DNA from: Candidatus Glassiibacteriota bacterium
GTDB taxonomy: Bacteria; Gemmatimonadota; Glassbacteria; GWA2-58-10
Direction: 5' to 3'
NCBI GenBank assembly: GCA_030604975.1
Contig: JAUVUV010000172.1
Span: forward strand, 1 to 5,595
Length of the DNA: 5,595 nt
The notes under the pieces are model-generated. The model did not search any database, had not been told where the DNA came from, and saw only the letters and a program-made list of their open reading frames with translations. A program made the translations under genes and the position numbers. How positions within the stretch are numbered: position 1 is the stretch's first letter; every line of letters begins with the position of its first letter. Shown piece by piece: positions 1-5,595 of this stretch.

Positions 1-126
1 GGGATCAGCTTCGGCGGCGGGATCATGCGCTCCATTGGAGGCAGGACGATCAATTTCAGCTACGCCTACCGGAACAAGGGAAGGCTCACTGCGGATAATT
101 TCTTCACTGTTAGCCTTGGCTTCTAA
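1..126 (+). CDS. C-terminal fragment of a probable outer-membrane beta-barrel protein (PorV/PorQ-like)
   Basis: Frame 1 is open from the window edge to a TAA at 124-126 and encodes 41 residues; the N-terminal part lies outside the window. The fragment has alternating polar and hydrophobic or aromatic residues (INFSYAYRNKG, then FFTVSLGF). It ends in Phe preceded by hydrophobic residues at alternate positions, which is the C-terminal beta-signal recognised by the BAM machinery in diderm bacteria. The pattern of a penultimate strand with S/D-Y-A-Y, a short turn and a last strand ending SLGF recalls PorV/PorQ-type (UPF0164) barrels of FCB-group bacteria. That family assignment is an inference from a short tail; other barrels, such as FadL-like proteins, end similarly. 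A strong terminator follows 32 bp downstream, so this is the last gene of its transcript. Confidence 0.6.
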   Translation, partial: GISFGGGIMRSIGGRTINFSYAYRNKGRLTADNFFTVSLGF

Positions 127-157
127 AAGGCAACTGTGATCAAACGCTAACCTTTAC

Positions 158-203
158 AGATCTCCCGGCCCGGCCTTTGCGGCGGGTCGGGAGATCTTTT
201 TTT
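158..203 (+). terminator. Rho-independent terminator after the barrel gene
   Basis: An inverted repeat pairs 158-172 with 183-197 over 15 bp, with a single G-U pair (G168 with T187) and no bulge. The loop is about 10 nt and the stem is followed by a seven-T run (197-203). This is a textbook intrinsic terminator on the + strand, 32 bp past the TAA of the barrel gene. It should insulate the downstream glycosyltransferase gene from that transcript. The sequence before the left arm is not A-rich, so strong termination in the reverse direction is not expected. Confidence 0.93.
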
Positions 204-241
204 ACATGCTTTACAGGGCGGAAGTTTTCTGGCTGTCTTTA

Positions 242-264
242 ATATCAGCTATCACAGCTGAGAT
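242..264. repeat. Small imperfect dyad in the intergenic region
   Basis: TCAGCT (245-250) and AGCTGA (256-261) form a perfect 6-bp inverted repeat around the 5-nt centre ATCAC. One mismatch (A244/G262) is followed by two more pairs (242-243 with 263-264). It lies about 94 bp upstream of the proposed -35 box of the glycosyltransferase gene. It could be an operator or a minor RNA hairpin, but a dyad this short can occur by chance. The rest of 204-357 shows no convincing ORF, RNA gene or repeat. Confidence 0.25.
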
Positions 265-357
265 CGATTGAGAAAATACTGTCCATAAAGTGCCCTCCAT
301 GCTGATCCGTTTGAGGAAATGTTGTTGTTTTGAAACCGCCTCATTCTTAAATTCTTA

Positions 358-385
358 TTGGCCCTCTCTAAGAAACGAATATAAA
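358..385 (+). promoter_or_regulatory. Putative sigma70-type promoter for the glycosyltransferase gene
   Basis: TTGGCC (358-363, 4/6 to the -35 consensus) and TATAAA (380-385, 5/6 to the -10 consensus) are separated by 16 bp. Transcription would start near 391-393, giving a leader of about 23 nt to the ATG at 415. The position, downstream of an intrinsic terminator and immediately before the gene, supports the call. The box matches are moderate, and consensus sequences differ in some phyla (for example Bacteroidota), so this is tentative. Confidence 0.4.
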
Positions 386-414
386 ATCCCGGCCCCAAAC
401 AATTGAAATTTATC

Positions 415-2865
415 ATGGCGCCCAAAGAAAAAAGAACCGGCCCACAGCCCAGGCTTCGTCTCGGCCTCATCTCGCTGGCAGTTGGCCTTGCCGCCCTGTT
501 TGCCGTTGCATGCACCAGCAACAGCCTGGGCCTCAACTGCGATGAGCCCAATTACTATAATTCCTGCCTTCAGCAGTTAGCCTGGTTCAGGCAGGCGTTC
601 GAGGATTTTTCAGCCGGGCGCTGGAGCGCTCCTTTCAGCCCTGAGGTGATAGACCGCTACTGGAGCTACCAGCCTATTTTCAATGTTCATCCCCCTTTCT
701 ACAAACTGTGCAGTTCTTTGACATTGGTCCTTTTCCAGGGCTGGCTGGGACCCATGGGAGCCTTCCGCCTGGCCCCGGCGATAATGTTCTCCATACTGGT
801 GGCCCTTCTTTTCCTGACTGTCAGCCGCCGCTATGGGATGCCCGCGGGACTATGGGCTGCCGGGGCTTTCGCTATGATGCCCAGGGTTTTCGCTCATGCA
901 CACTTCGGGTGTGCCGATATGCCCCTGACCCTGTTGTGGTTCGCCTCGGCGGCGAGCTTTCACCGGGCGCTCAAGTCCCGTCGCTGGGCCCTCGTTTTTG
1001 CCCTGGTCTATGGTCTGGCCCTGGCCACCAAATTCACCGCCCTTGTCATTCCCTTGCCGCTGGTGCTGTATGTCCTCCTGTTCCGGCGTTTTTCCCGGGC
1101 AGCCTGGCCTGTGGGGATCGCCCTGGTGGTCAGCCCCCTGGTCATGGTCGGACTGAACCCCCAGTGGTGGCACAGCACCCTGGAGCACCTTTACTTCTAC
1201 CTGGTCGACAGCGCAAGCCGCTCGGATTACCTCTGCATCCCCACTTACTATCTGGGCAGCCAGTACTACTTTTATCTGCCCTGGCATCACAGTTTTATCC
1301 TTACCCTGTTTACCGTGCAGCCGCTGGTACTGGCAGGTTTTATCTACGGCCTCTGGCGTACCGCGCGTCATCTCCTGGCCGACCCCTGGATAAGCAATAA
1401 CTTACTGCACTGGCTGGTCATAATGTTCGTGATGATGCTTCCCAGTTCCCCGGGGCACGATGGAGTGCGGCTGTTCCTTCCCTCATTTGTCTTCCTCGCG
1501 GTCATTTCCGCCCGGGGATTCAAGGATTTCATCTCCCGGGCCTTACCGTGGGTTCTTACCCGAATACCGGGAGCTGGACAACGGGCTCGCAGGGCATCCG
1601 GCGCCTGGCTGCTGCTTGGCGCGATGTTGGTTCCCTCGATAGTAATCCTGACGCGGGCGCACCCATACGAACTATCTTACTTCAATTCCCTCGCAGGAGG
1701 TGTTTCCGGCGCTGAGGATCTGGGGATGGAGACTACGTACATGTGGGAAACCTTCAATGATACATCCTGCGCCGTGATCAACCGCACGCTGCCAGACTCG
1801 GCGGGGGTTTTCACCATGAACAACCCACATTTCCAATTTCTTCAACGGTTAGGGAAAATCAAACCCTCGCTTAAGTTTAACAATGAACGATTCGATTGCG
1901 ATTATATACTGCAATACAATCGCCAGGGAATGTTTACAGACCTGGACTGGGTGCTCTTGCGCAGGGGCACCCCGGTGGCTGAACTCGAGGTGGATGGGGT
2001 GAGGCTTTTCGCTCTTTTCCAGTATCCCCGGGTCTTTGAGGAAATTCTGGCCCACCTGGACAGCTCGAAAAGCGCAGAGTCGTTTTACGAAAAGGCGGTA
2101 GTTTACCATTGGACAGGCAGGCCCAACCGGGCTTACTTGGAACTGGTAAAATACCTGGAACTCAGGCCCGGGGACTTCAATGCAAGCCTGCGGATAGCTG
2201 AATTGTTGCTTGACAATGATTTACCCGACAGGGCGGTTGAGTACCTGAGGCGGGTGGGCGATAACGAGAAAGACCCAAAGATTTGGTACTACAACCTGGG
2301 ATTGGCTTATTCCCGGTTAGGGAAAATAGAGATGGCAAATGCCTCTTTCCGGCAGGCACTCGAATCTCGTACTCGCCATTCCGCTCCCCTGTTGATCGAT
2401 GCGGATATCCATTACCGGATGGAGAGGCTTGAGAAAGCTGCCGAGCTGTATGCCCGGGTGCTGCGAGGCCACCGTTCCGATGAAATCGCTTTCCAGATGC
2501 TAGGTCTGATCAACCACAGGTCAGGAAAGACCGAGACGGCAAAATACTATTACCACAAGCTGCTGGATTTAACCCCCAGGCACTTTGAAACCCTGTACAA
2601 CCTGGGTCTTCTCGAAAGCGAACAGGGGAACCCAGGCCCGGCGGAAAAGTATTTCCTGATCGTCCTGGAGGAAAACCCGGATGACGTGCAAGCGCATTCG
2701 GCCCTGGCGAACCTCTTTCTGGAAGATTCCAATCGCCATGCCGAGGCGCTTGAACATTTCCTCATCCTGGCCCGGCTGGACCCCGGACGGGCGGAATACC
2801 TCGAACAGAATTTTATTCAGCCGCTCCGGGAAGAGCTTGCCCGAAAGGGAGGGACACAGCCATGA
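415..2865 (+). CDS. GT-C glycosyltransferase (GT39/PMT-ArnT type) with C-terminal TPR array
   Basis: An inner-membrane GT-C enzyme of 816 aa, expected to move a sugar from a polyprenyl-phosphate donor to an acceptor on the periplasmic side. About 11 hydrophobic segments span residues 14-415. After TM1 the first external loop carries Asp43-Glu44 (DEPNYY), the position of the acidic catalytic motif in GT39/ArnT proteins, then HPP at 92-94. Further family-type motifs are HAHFGCADMP around Asp168, GHDGVRLFLP at 347-356, and HPYELSYFNSL starting at His416. Residues about 420-550 form a soluble domain, and 554-791 divide into seven 34-residue TPR-like units (such as YYNLGLAYSRLGK and LYNLGLLESEQG). 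The frame has a stop at 382-384. An in-frame TTG at 403 would add four residues; I prefer ATG 415 because it leaves a usable leader after the promoter. Neither start has a clear Shine-Dalgarno. The GT-C class is well supported; sugar and acceptor are unknown. Confidence 0.85.
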   Translation: MAPKEKRTGPQPRLRLGLISLAVGLAALFAVACTSNSLGLNCDEPNYYNSCLQQLAWFRQAFEDFSAGRWSAPFSPEVIDRYWSYQPIFNVHPPFYKLCSSLTLVLFQGWLGPMGAFRLAPAIMFSILVALLFLTVSRRYGMPAGLWAAGAFAMMPRVFAHAHFGCADMPLTLLWFASAASFHRALKSRRWALVFALVYGLALATKFTALVIPLPLVLYVLLFRRFSRAAWPVGIALVVSPLVMVGLNPQWWHSTLEHLYFYLVDSASRSDYLCIPTYYLGSQYYFYLPWHHSFILTLFTVQPLVLAGFIYGLWRTARHLLADPWISNNLLHWLVIMFVMMLPSSPGHDGVRLFLPSFVFLAVISARGFKDFISRALPWVLTRIPGAGQRARRASGAWLLLGAMLVPSIVILTRAHPYELSYFNSLAGGVSGAEDLGMETTYMWETFNDTSCAVINRTLPDSAGVFTMNNPHFQFLQRLGKIKPSLKFNNERFDCDYILQYNRQGMFTDLDWVLLRRGTPVAELEVDGVRLFALFQYPRVFEEILAHLDSSKSAESFYEKAVVYHWTGRPNRAYLELVKYLELRPGDFNASLRIAELLLDNDLPDRAVEYLRRVGDNEKDPKIWYYNLGLAYSRLGKIEMANASFRQALESRTRHSAPLLIDADIHYRMERLEKAAELYARVLRGHRSDEIAFQMLGLINHRSGKTETAKYYYHKLLDLTPRHFETLYNLGLLESEQGNPGPAEKYFLIVLEENPDDVQAHSALANLFLEDSNRHAEALEHFLILARLDPGRAEYLEQNFIQPLREELARKGGTQP

Positions 2866-2888
2866 GTCATCCGGGCCGGTCGGCTTAG
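2847..2888 (+). other. Strong ribosome-binding site and 8-codon ORF overlapping the glycosyltransferase stop
   Basis: GGGAGGG (2847-2853) lies 8 nt upstream of an ATG at 2862, whose ATGA overlaps the TGA stop (2863-2865) of the glycosyltransferase. This is the classic arrangement for translational coupling, but the frame reads only MSHPGRSA before TAG (2886-2888). It may be a short leader ORF, the remnant of a coupled gene start, or chance, since GGGAGGG also encodes the glycosyltransferase's Gly-rich C-terminus. The ORF runs into the left arm of the hairpin at 2873-2926, so a ribosome on it would interfere with that fold. No known leader-peptide signature, such as a run of one regulatory amino acid, is visible. 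Confidence 0.3.
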
Positions 2889-2926
2889 GCTGGAGGCGCT
2901 CCACGGCAACCCGAACTGACCGGCCC
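2873..2926 (+). other. Nested RNA hairpin in the gap before ptrB
   Basis: GGGCCGGTC (2873-2881) is the exact reverse complement of GACCGGCCC (2918-2926). One G-U and one G-C pair extend the stem inward to 11 bp (2873-2883 with 2916-2926). The 32-nt interior contains a second hairpin, TGGAG-GCG-CTCCA (2891-2903). No T tract follows (the next bases are CTCATTG), so it is not a standard intrinsic terminator. It could be a processing or stability element between the two cistrons, a pause or attenuation structure, or a protein-binding site. The pairing is visible in the sequence; function is inference. Confidence 0.5.
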
Positions 2927-3016
2927 CTCATTGAACGATGATGATTCTTTAACTACTACAGCCCGTAAGGAACAGTACCATTTCAGCCAGCGTACAAGTA
3001 TCCTACAATTTTTATC

Positions 3017-3024
3017 AGGAAGGG
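3017..3024 (+). promoter_or_regulatory. Ribosome-binding site fixing the ptrB start
   Basis: AGGAAGGG sits 8 nt upstream of the ATG at 3033. It decides between this ATG and an in-frame TTG at 2931, which has no such site and would place 34 unrelated residues in front of the lipoprotein signal peptide. A TACAAT hexamer at 3004-3009 resembles a -10 box (5/6) but has no convincing -35 partner, so a separate promoter for ptrB is uncertain. Confidence 0.75.
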
Positions 3025-3032
3025 AAACCACC

Positions 3033-5165
3033 ATGCGCTTTTCCAGTCCGGCAATTATTGGAGGATTATTTTTAATCCTCTCAGGCTGTCAAGCGGCAAC
3101 TACAAACGATAAGAACGAGGTCAGGGAACAACCGATGGCTAAAATCATACCCCATAGATTGGAAAAACACGGGCACGTTCGGATAGACAACTATTACTGG
3201 CTCAATCAGCGCGATAACCCCGGGGTGCTCGAATACCTCCAGGCGGAAAACGAATATACCAGCAAGGTGATGGCCCCTGCCAGAGACCTTGAAGAGAAGT
3301 TATTCGAGGAAATCAAGGGACGGATCAAGCAGACCGACATGTCAGTGCCTTATAAGAAAGACGGTTACTACTATTACACGCGCCACGAGGAGGGAAAAGA
3401 GTACCCGATCCACTGCCGGAAAAAAGAGTCTCTTGAGGCGCCCGAACAGGTTATGATCGATGCCAACGTGCTGGCCGAGGGGCACGAGTATTTCGCAGTC
3501 GGCGGCCGGGCGGTGAGCTCGGCACAGGATATCCTGGCCTATGCGACCGATACCCTGGGACGGAGGATTTACACGATCCATTTCAAGAACCTCGACACCG
3601 GTGAGTTCCTGGAGGATATGATCCCGGCGGTAACCGGCAATACCGCCTGGGCCAATGACAACAGGACACTATTCTACAGCAGGCAGGACCCGACAACTCT
3701 TCGCTCCTACCAAATCTACTGCCACGTCCTGGGCACGGACACGGCAAAGGACAAGCTGGTCTATGAAGAAACCAACGAAACCTTCTCGGCATATGTTTTC
3801 AAGACCAAGTCGAAAAAATACCTGATGATCGCCTGCCACCAGACACTGAGTGCTGAATACCGCTTCCTCAACGCAGATAGCCCCACCGGCGAGTTCAAAG
3901 TCATCCAGGCGCGGGAAAAAGACCACGAATACAGTGTCGATCATTTCGGGGACAGGTTCTATATCCGCACCAATCACGGGGCAAAGAATTTCCGGCTGAT
4001 GGCAACCCCTGTGGCACAACCGGGCAAGGAACACTGGCGAGAGGTAATCGGGCATCGCGACGACGTTTTTCTCCCAGGATTCGAGATTTTCGCCGACTAC
4101 CTTGTTCTCGAAGAGCGCCATCGCGGGCTGATCAACATCCAGGTCATTCCCTGGGCAGAAGGCGAGGAACATTACCTCGATTTCGGCGAACCCGCCTACC
4201 TGGCCTATATCAGCATCAACCCCGAATTCGATACACCACTGCTGCGCTACGGCTATACCTCGCTGACCACCCCGAACTCGATATACGACTACAACATGGC
4301 CACCCGGGAAAAGACTCTGCTGAAACAGGAGGAAGTGCTCGGCGGTTTCGATTCCGGGAATTACCGGACCGAGCGCCTCTACGCACCTGCAGCCGACGGC
4401 ACCGGGGTCCCGATTTCTGTTGTCTACCGCAAGGGAGTCGAAAAAAACGGCGGCAACCCTCTTCTGCTCTACGGCTACGGCTCCTACGGCAACAGCAACG
4501 ACGCCAGTTTCAGCTCGCCGCGCCTGAGCCTGATCGACCGCGGATTCATCTTTGCCATTGCCCATATCCGCGGTGGGCAGGAACTGGGCCGGCAGTGGTA
4601 CGAGGACGGAAAGCTGTTGAAAAAGAAAAACACGTTCACTGATTTTATCGCCTGCGGCGAATATCTGGTCGCTGAGAAATACACCAGCCCGGAGAAGCTT
4701 TTTGCTACGGGCGGCAGCGCGGGCGGGCTGCTGATGGGAGCGGTGGTCAACATGCGCCCCGAATTGTTCAAAGGAGTGGTGACCCGGGTGCCCTTTGTCG
4801 ATGTGGTGACCACGATGCTCGACTCCAGCATTCCGCTGAACACCAGCGAGTACGATGAATGGGGTGATCCGAACAGGAAGGAATACTACGAATACATCCT
4901 CTCCTATTCGCCTTATGACAACGTGGCGGCCAGGGATTACCCCAACCTGCTGGTCACCACCGGCCTTCACGACTCCCAGGTCCAGTACTGGGAACCCGCG
5001 AAATGGGTCGCCAAGCTGCGGGCGCTAAAGACCGACTCCAACCGTCTGCTGCTCAAAACCAACATGGAGGCAGGCCACAGCGGGGCTTCCGGGCGCTACA
5101 AACGCTACCGGGAGACCGCTTTCAATTACACTTTCATTCTCGATCTTCTCGGGATCAAAGAATGA
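3033..5165 (+). CDS. ptrB: Oligopeptidase B (S9A serine peptidase), predicted lipoprotein form
   Basis: A 710-aa serine peptidase of the prolyl oligopeptidase clan; the family cleaves short peptides after Arg or Lys. Residues 1-19 are a lipoprotein signal peptide: Arg2, a hydrophobic core and lipobox LSGC with Cys19. Gln20 at +2 fits outer-membrane sorting by the E. coli rule. After a polar linker, PHRLEKHG and RIDNYYWL begin the usual OpB N-terminus, then the beta-propeller (about 100-430) and the alpha/beta-hydrolase domain with YGYGSYG (480-486). The triad is Ser562 (GGSAGG), Asp647 (TGLHDSQVQYWEP) and His682 (AGHSG). The Ser-Asp and Asp-His spacings of 85 and 35 equal those I recall for E. 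coli PtrB (Ser532, Asp617, His652). Of the two S1-pocket acidic residues known from enterobacterial OpB, the first is Glu606 and the second is Asp608 instead of Glu. The closest alternative, prolyl oligopeptidase proper, fits the C-terminal motifs less well. Confidence 0.95.
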   Translation: MRFSSPAIIGGLFLILSGCQAATTNDKNEVREQPMAKIIPHRLEKHGHVRIDNYYWLNQRDNPGVLEYLQAENEYTSKVMAPARDLEEKLFEEIKGRIKQTDMSVPYKKDGYYYYTRHEEGKEYPIHCRKKESLEAPEQVMIDANVLAEGHEYFAVGGRAVSSAQDILAYATDTLGRRIYTIHFKNLDTGEFLEDMIPAVTGNTAWANDNRTLFYSRQDPTTLRSYQIYCHVLGTDTAKDKLVYEETNETFSAYVFKTKSKKYLMIACHQTLSAEYRFLNADSPTGEFKVIQAREKDHEYSVDHFGDRFYIRTNHGAKNFRLMATPVAQPGKEHWREVIGHRDDVFLPGFEIFADYLVLEERHRGLINIQVIPWAEGEEHYLDFGEPAYLAYISINPEFDTPLLRYGYTSLTTPNSIYDYNMATREKTLLKQEEVLGGFDSGNYRTERLYAPAADGTGVPISVVYRKGVEKNGGNPLLLYGYGSYGNSNDASFSSPRLSLIDRGFIFAIAHIRGGQELGRQWYEDGKLLKKKNTFTDFIACGEYLVAEKYTSPEKLFATGGSAGGLLMGAVVNMRPELFKGVVTRVPFVDVVTTMLDSSIPLNTSEYDEWGDPNRKEYYEYILSYSPYDNVAARDYPNLLVTTGLHDSQVQYWEPAKWVAKLRALKTDSNRLLLKTNMEAGHSGASGRYKRYRETAFNYTFILDLLGIKE
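3061..3080 (+). repeat. Perfect hairpin inside the ptrB signal-peptide coding region
   Basis: GAGGATTA (3061-3068) pairs with TAATCCTC (3073-3080) over 8 bp around a TTTT loop. It covers codons 10-16 of ptrB, beginning 28 nt after the A of the start codon. It could modestly slow early elongation or limit ribosome clearance from the start, but the same bases also simply encode a Gly-Gly-Leu-Phe-Leu-Ile-Leu core, so selection on structure is not shown. Confidence 0.4.
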
Positions 5166-5201
5166 GGGGAAAAAAACAAAGTTCCATCTGAATTTATTGC
5201 T

Positions 5202-5208
5202 AAGGGAG
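5202..5208 (+). promoter_or_regulatory. Ribosome-binding site of the amidohydrolase gene
   Basis: AAGGGAG lies 7 nt upstream of the ATG at 5216 and fixes that start. The 50-bp gap after the ptrB stop contains no inverted repeat with a T tract and no clear promoter, so this gene is probably translated from the ptrB transcript. Confidence 0.75.
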
Positions 5209-5215
5209 CTTTCCG

Positions 5216-5595
5216 ATGTGCAAAACCGCTGCCATGCTAATCACCTTGATCTTTCTCTTGCCTTTACACGCCCGGGCGGAGGGAGAAAAATTTCCAGTGG
5301 AGCCTTATCCTGATAACGTCGAACGCGAAAAAGGCGATAACGGCTTCTCCCGCGGCTTCGGAATAACCAACCACTCCTATTCTTTCGACTGGTTCGACAG
5401 CCACATGCACCTGGCCTGGAGCCATTTCCCGAACGCGCTTAAGGATCAGCAAATCCAGGAGGTGGTTGACCGCTGGTTTGGGCTGGCCGGCATTTACCAA
5501 TGTAAGCGGATGATCCTGCACGACCCCTACCTGGCAACAATGGAATGGGCCAAAGACGATCCGCGCGTGCATGTTTTCTGGTGGATGACCTGGGA
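5216..5595 (+). CDS. Exported amidohydrolase-family protein (3' end beyond the window)
   Basis: The frame stays open from ATG 5216 to the window edge, giving 126 complete codons. Residues 1-21 form a signal peptide: Lys3, a hydrophobic core (MLITLIFLLPL) and the Ala-X-Ala site HARA before Glu22, so the product should be exported. Residues 59-65 read WFDSHMH. Asp61-Ser-His63-Met-His65 is the N-terminal metal-binding HxH motif at the end of strand 1 in the metal-dependent amidohydrolase superfamily, most like the amidohydrolase_2 (TIM-barrel) group. The later text (QEVVDRWFGLAGIYQCKRMILH) fits the helix and second strand of such a barrel. The remaining ligands (His, His, Asp) would lie downstream, so activity and substrate cannot be judged. 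The gene sits 50 bp after ptrB in the same direction, suggesting one transcript of exported hydrolases. Confidence 0.75.
   Translation, partial: MCKTAAMLITLIFLLPLHARAEGEKFPVEPYPDNVEREKGDNGFSRGFGITNHSYSFDWFDSHMHLAWSHFPNALKDQQIQEVVDRWFGLAGIYQCKRMILHDPYLATMEWAKDDPRVHVFWWMTW

Noticed and set aside
499..513. Lipobox-like AVAC at residues 30-33 of the glycosyltransferase
   Set aside because: The -3 residue is Ala rather than Leu, and the segment is the first of many membrane spans in a polytopic enzyme, so lipid modification is not expected.
708..1400. A + strand ORF of 230 codons and a 173-codon minus-strand ORF (850-1371) within the glycosyltransferase
   Set aside because: Both overlap the membrane domain of a well-supported gene. 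Their translations are Pro/Gly/Arg- or Gln/Gly-rich low-complexity text typical of shadow frames.
1846..2329. A 14-bp exact repeat, CGGTTAGGGAAAAT, near 1846 and 2316
   Set aside because: Both copies encode RLGKI in the same frame, and the second is an ordinary TPR turn. There are only two copies with no flanking similarity, so chance or codon preference suffices.
2873..2926. The hairpin before ptrB as an intrinsic terminator
   Set aside because: No T tract follows the right arm, in contrast to the clear terminator at 158-203.
2931..3032. TTG 2931 as the start of the peptidase (744 aa)
   Set aside because: It would add 34 polar, unrelated residues before a clear lipoprotein signal peptide. 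It has no good RBS, whereas ATG 3033 has AGGAAGGG at 8-nt spacing.
3669..4970. Long minus-strand ORF of 433 codons opposite ptrB
   Set aside because: It lies wholly antisense to a confidently identified oligopeptidase B, has no recognisable domain or RBS, and is explained by the GC-biased codon use of the + strand gene.
5264..5572. Minus-strand ORF of 102 codons near the window end
   Set aside because: It is antisense to the amidohydrolase reading frame, which has a signal peptide, an RBS and the DxHxH motif.

Overview
The window is 5.6 kb of bacterial chromosome with all genes on the + strand. It is moderately GC-rich, densely coded, and carries envelope-directed proteins. The partial first gene ends in an outer-membrane beta-barrel C-terminus, and two later products carry export signals (one lipobox, one signal peptidase I site). 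This points to a diderm bacterium. The barrel tail resembles PorV/PorQ-type (UPF0164) proteins, and together with a GT-C glycosyltransferase fused to TPRs and a lipoprotein oligopeptidase B it would fit an FCB-group or related candidate phylum. That placement is inference; no rRNA or marker gene is present.

Layout: (1) 1-126 is the last 41 codons of a probable outer-membrane beta-barrel protein, followed by a strong intrinsic terminator at 158-203. (2) 204-414 is non-coding and holds a small dyad and a plausible sigma70-type promoter. (3) 415-2865 encodes an 816-residue polytopic glycosyltransferase of the GT39/PMT-ArnT kind with a C-terminal array of about seven TPRs. (4) 2866-3032 is a gap with a strong Shine-Dalgarno over an eight-codon ORF that overlaps the glycosyltransferase stop, and a nested hairpin without a T tract. 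(5) 3033-5165 encodes oligopeptidase B (ptrB) as a predicted lipoprotein; the catalytic triad is complete and its spacing matches the E. coli enzyme exactly. (6) After 50 bp with no terminator, 5216 onward is the start of an exported amidohydrolase-family protein cut off by the window end.

Functional picture: the terminator separates the barrel gene from what follows. The peptidase and amidohydrolase genes are probably co-transcribed, and both act outside the cytoplasm, which suggests degradation or processing of peptides and small amide or ester compounds in the envelope. The glycosyltransferase is an inner-membrane enzyme transferring sugar from a polyprenyl-phosphate carrier, and its link to the hydrolases may only be positional. 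I see no mobile element, CRISPR array, tRNA or rRNA. Most of the window is ordinary. The more interesting points are the GT-C/TPR fusion, the lipidated oligopeptidase B with a possible second start, and the structured short-ORF junction before it.
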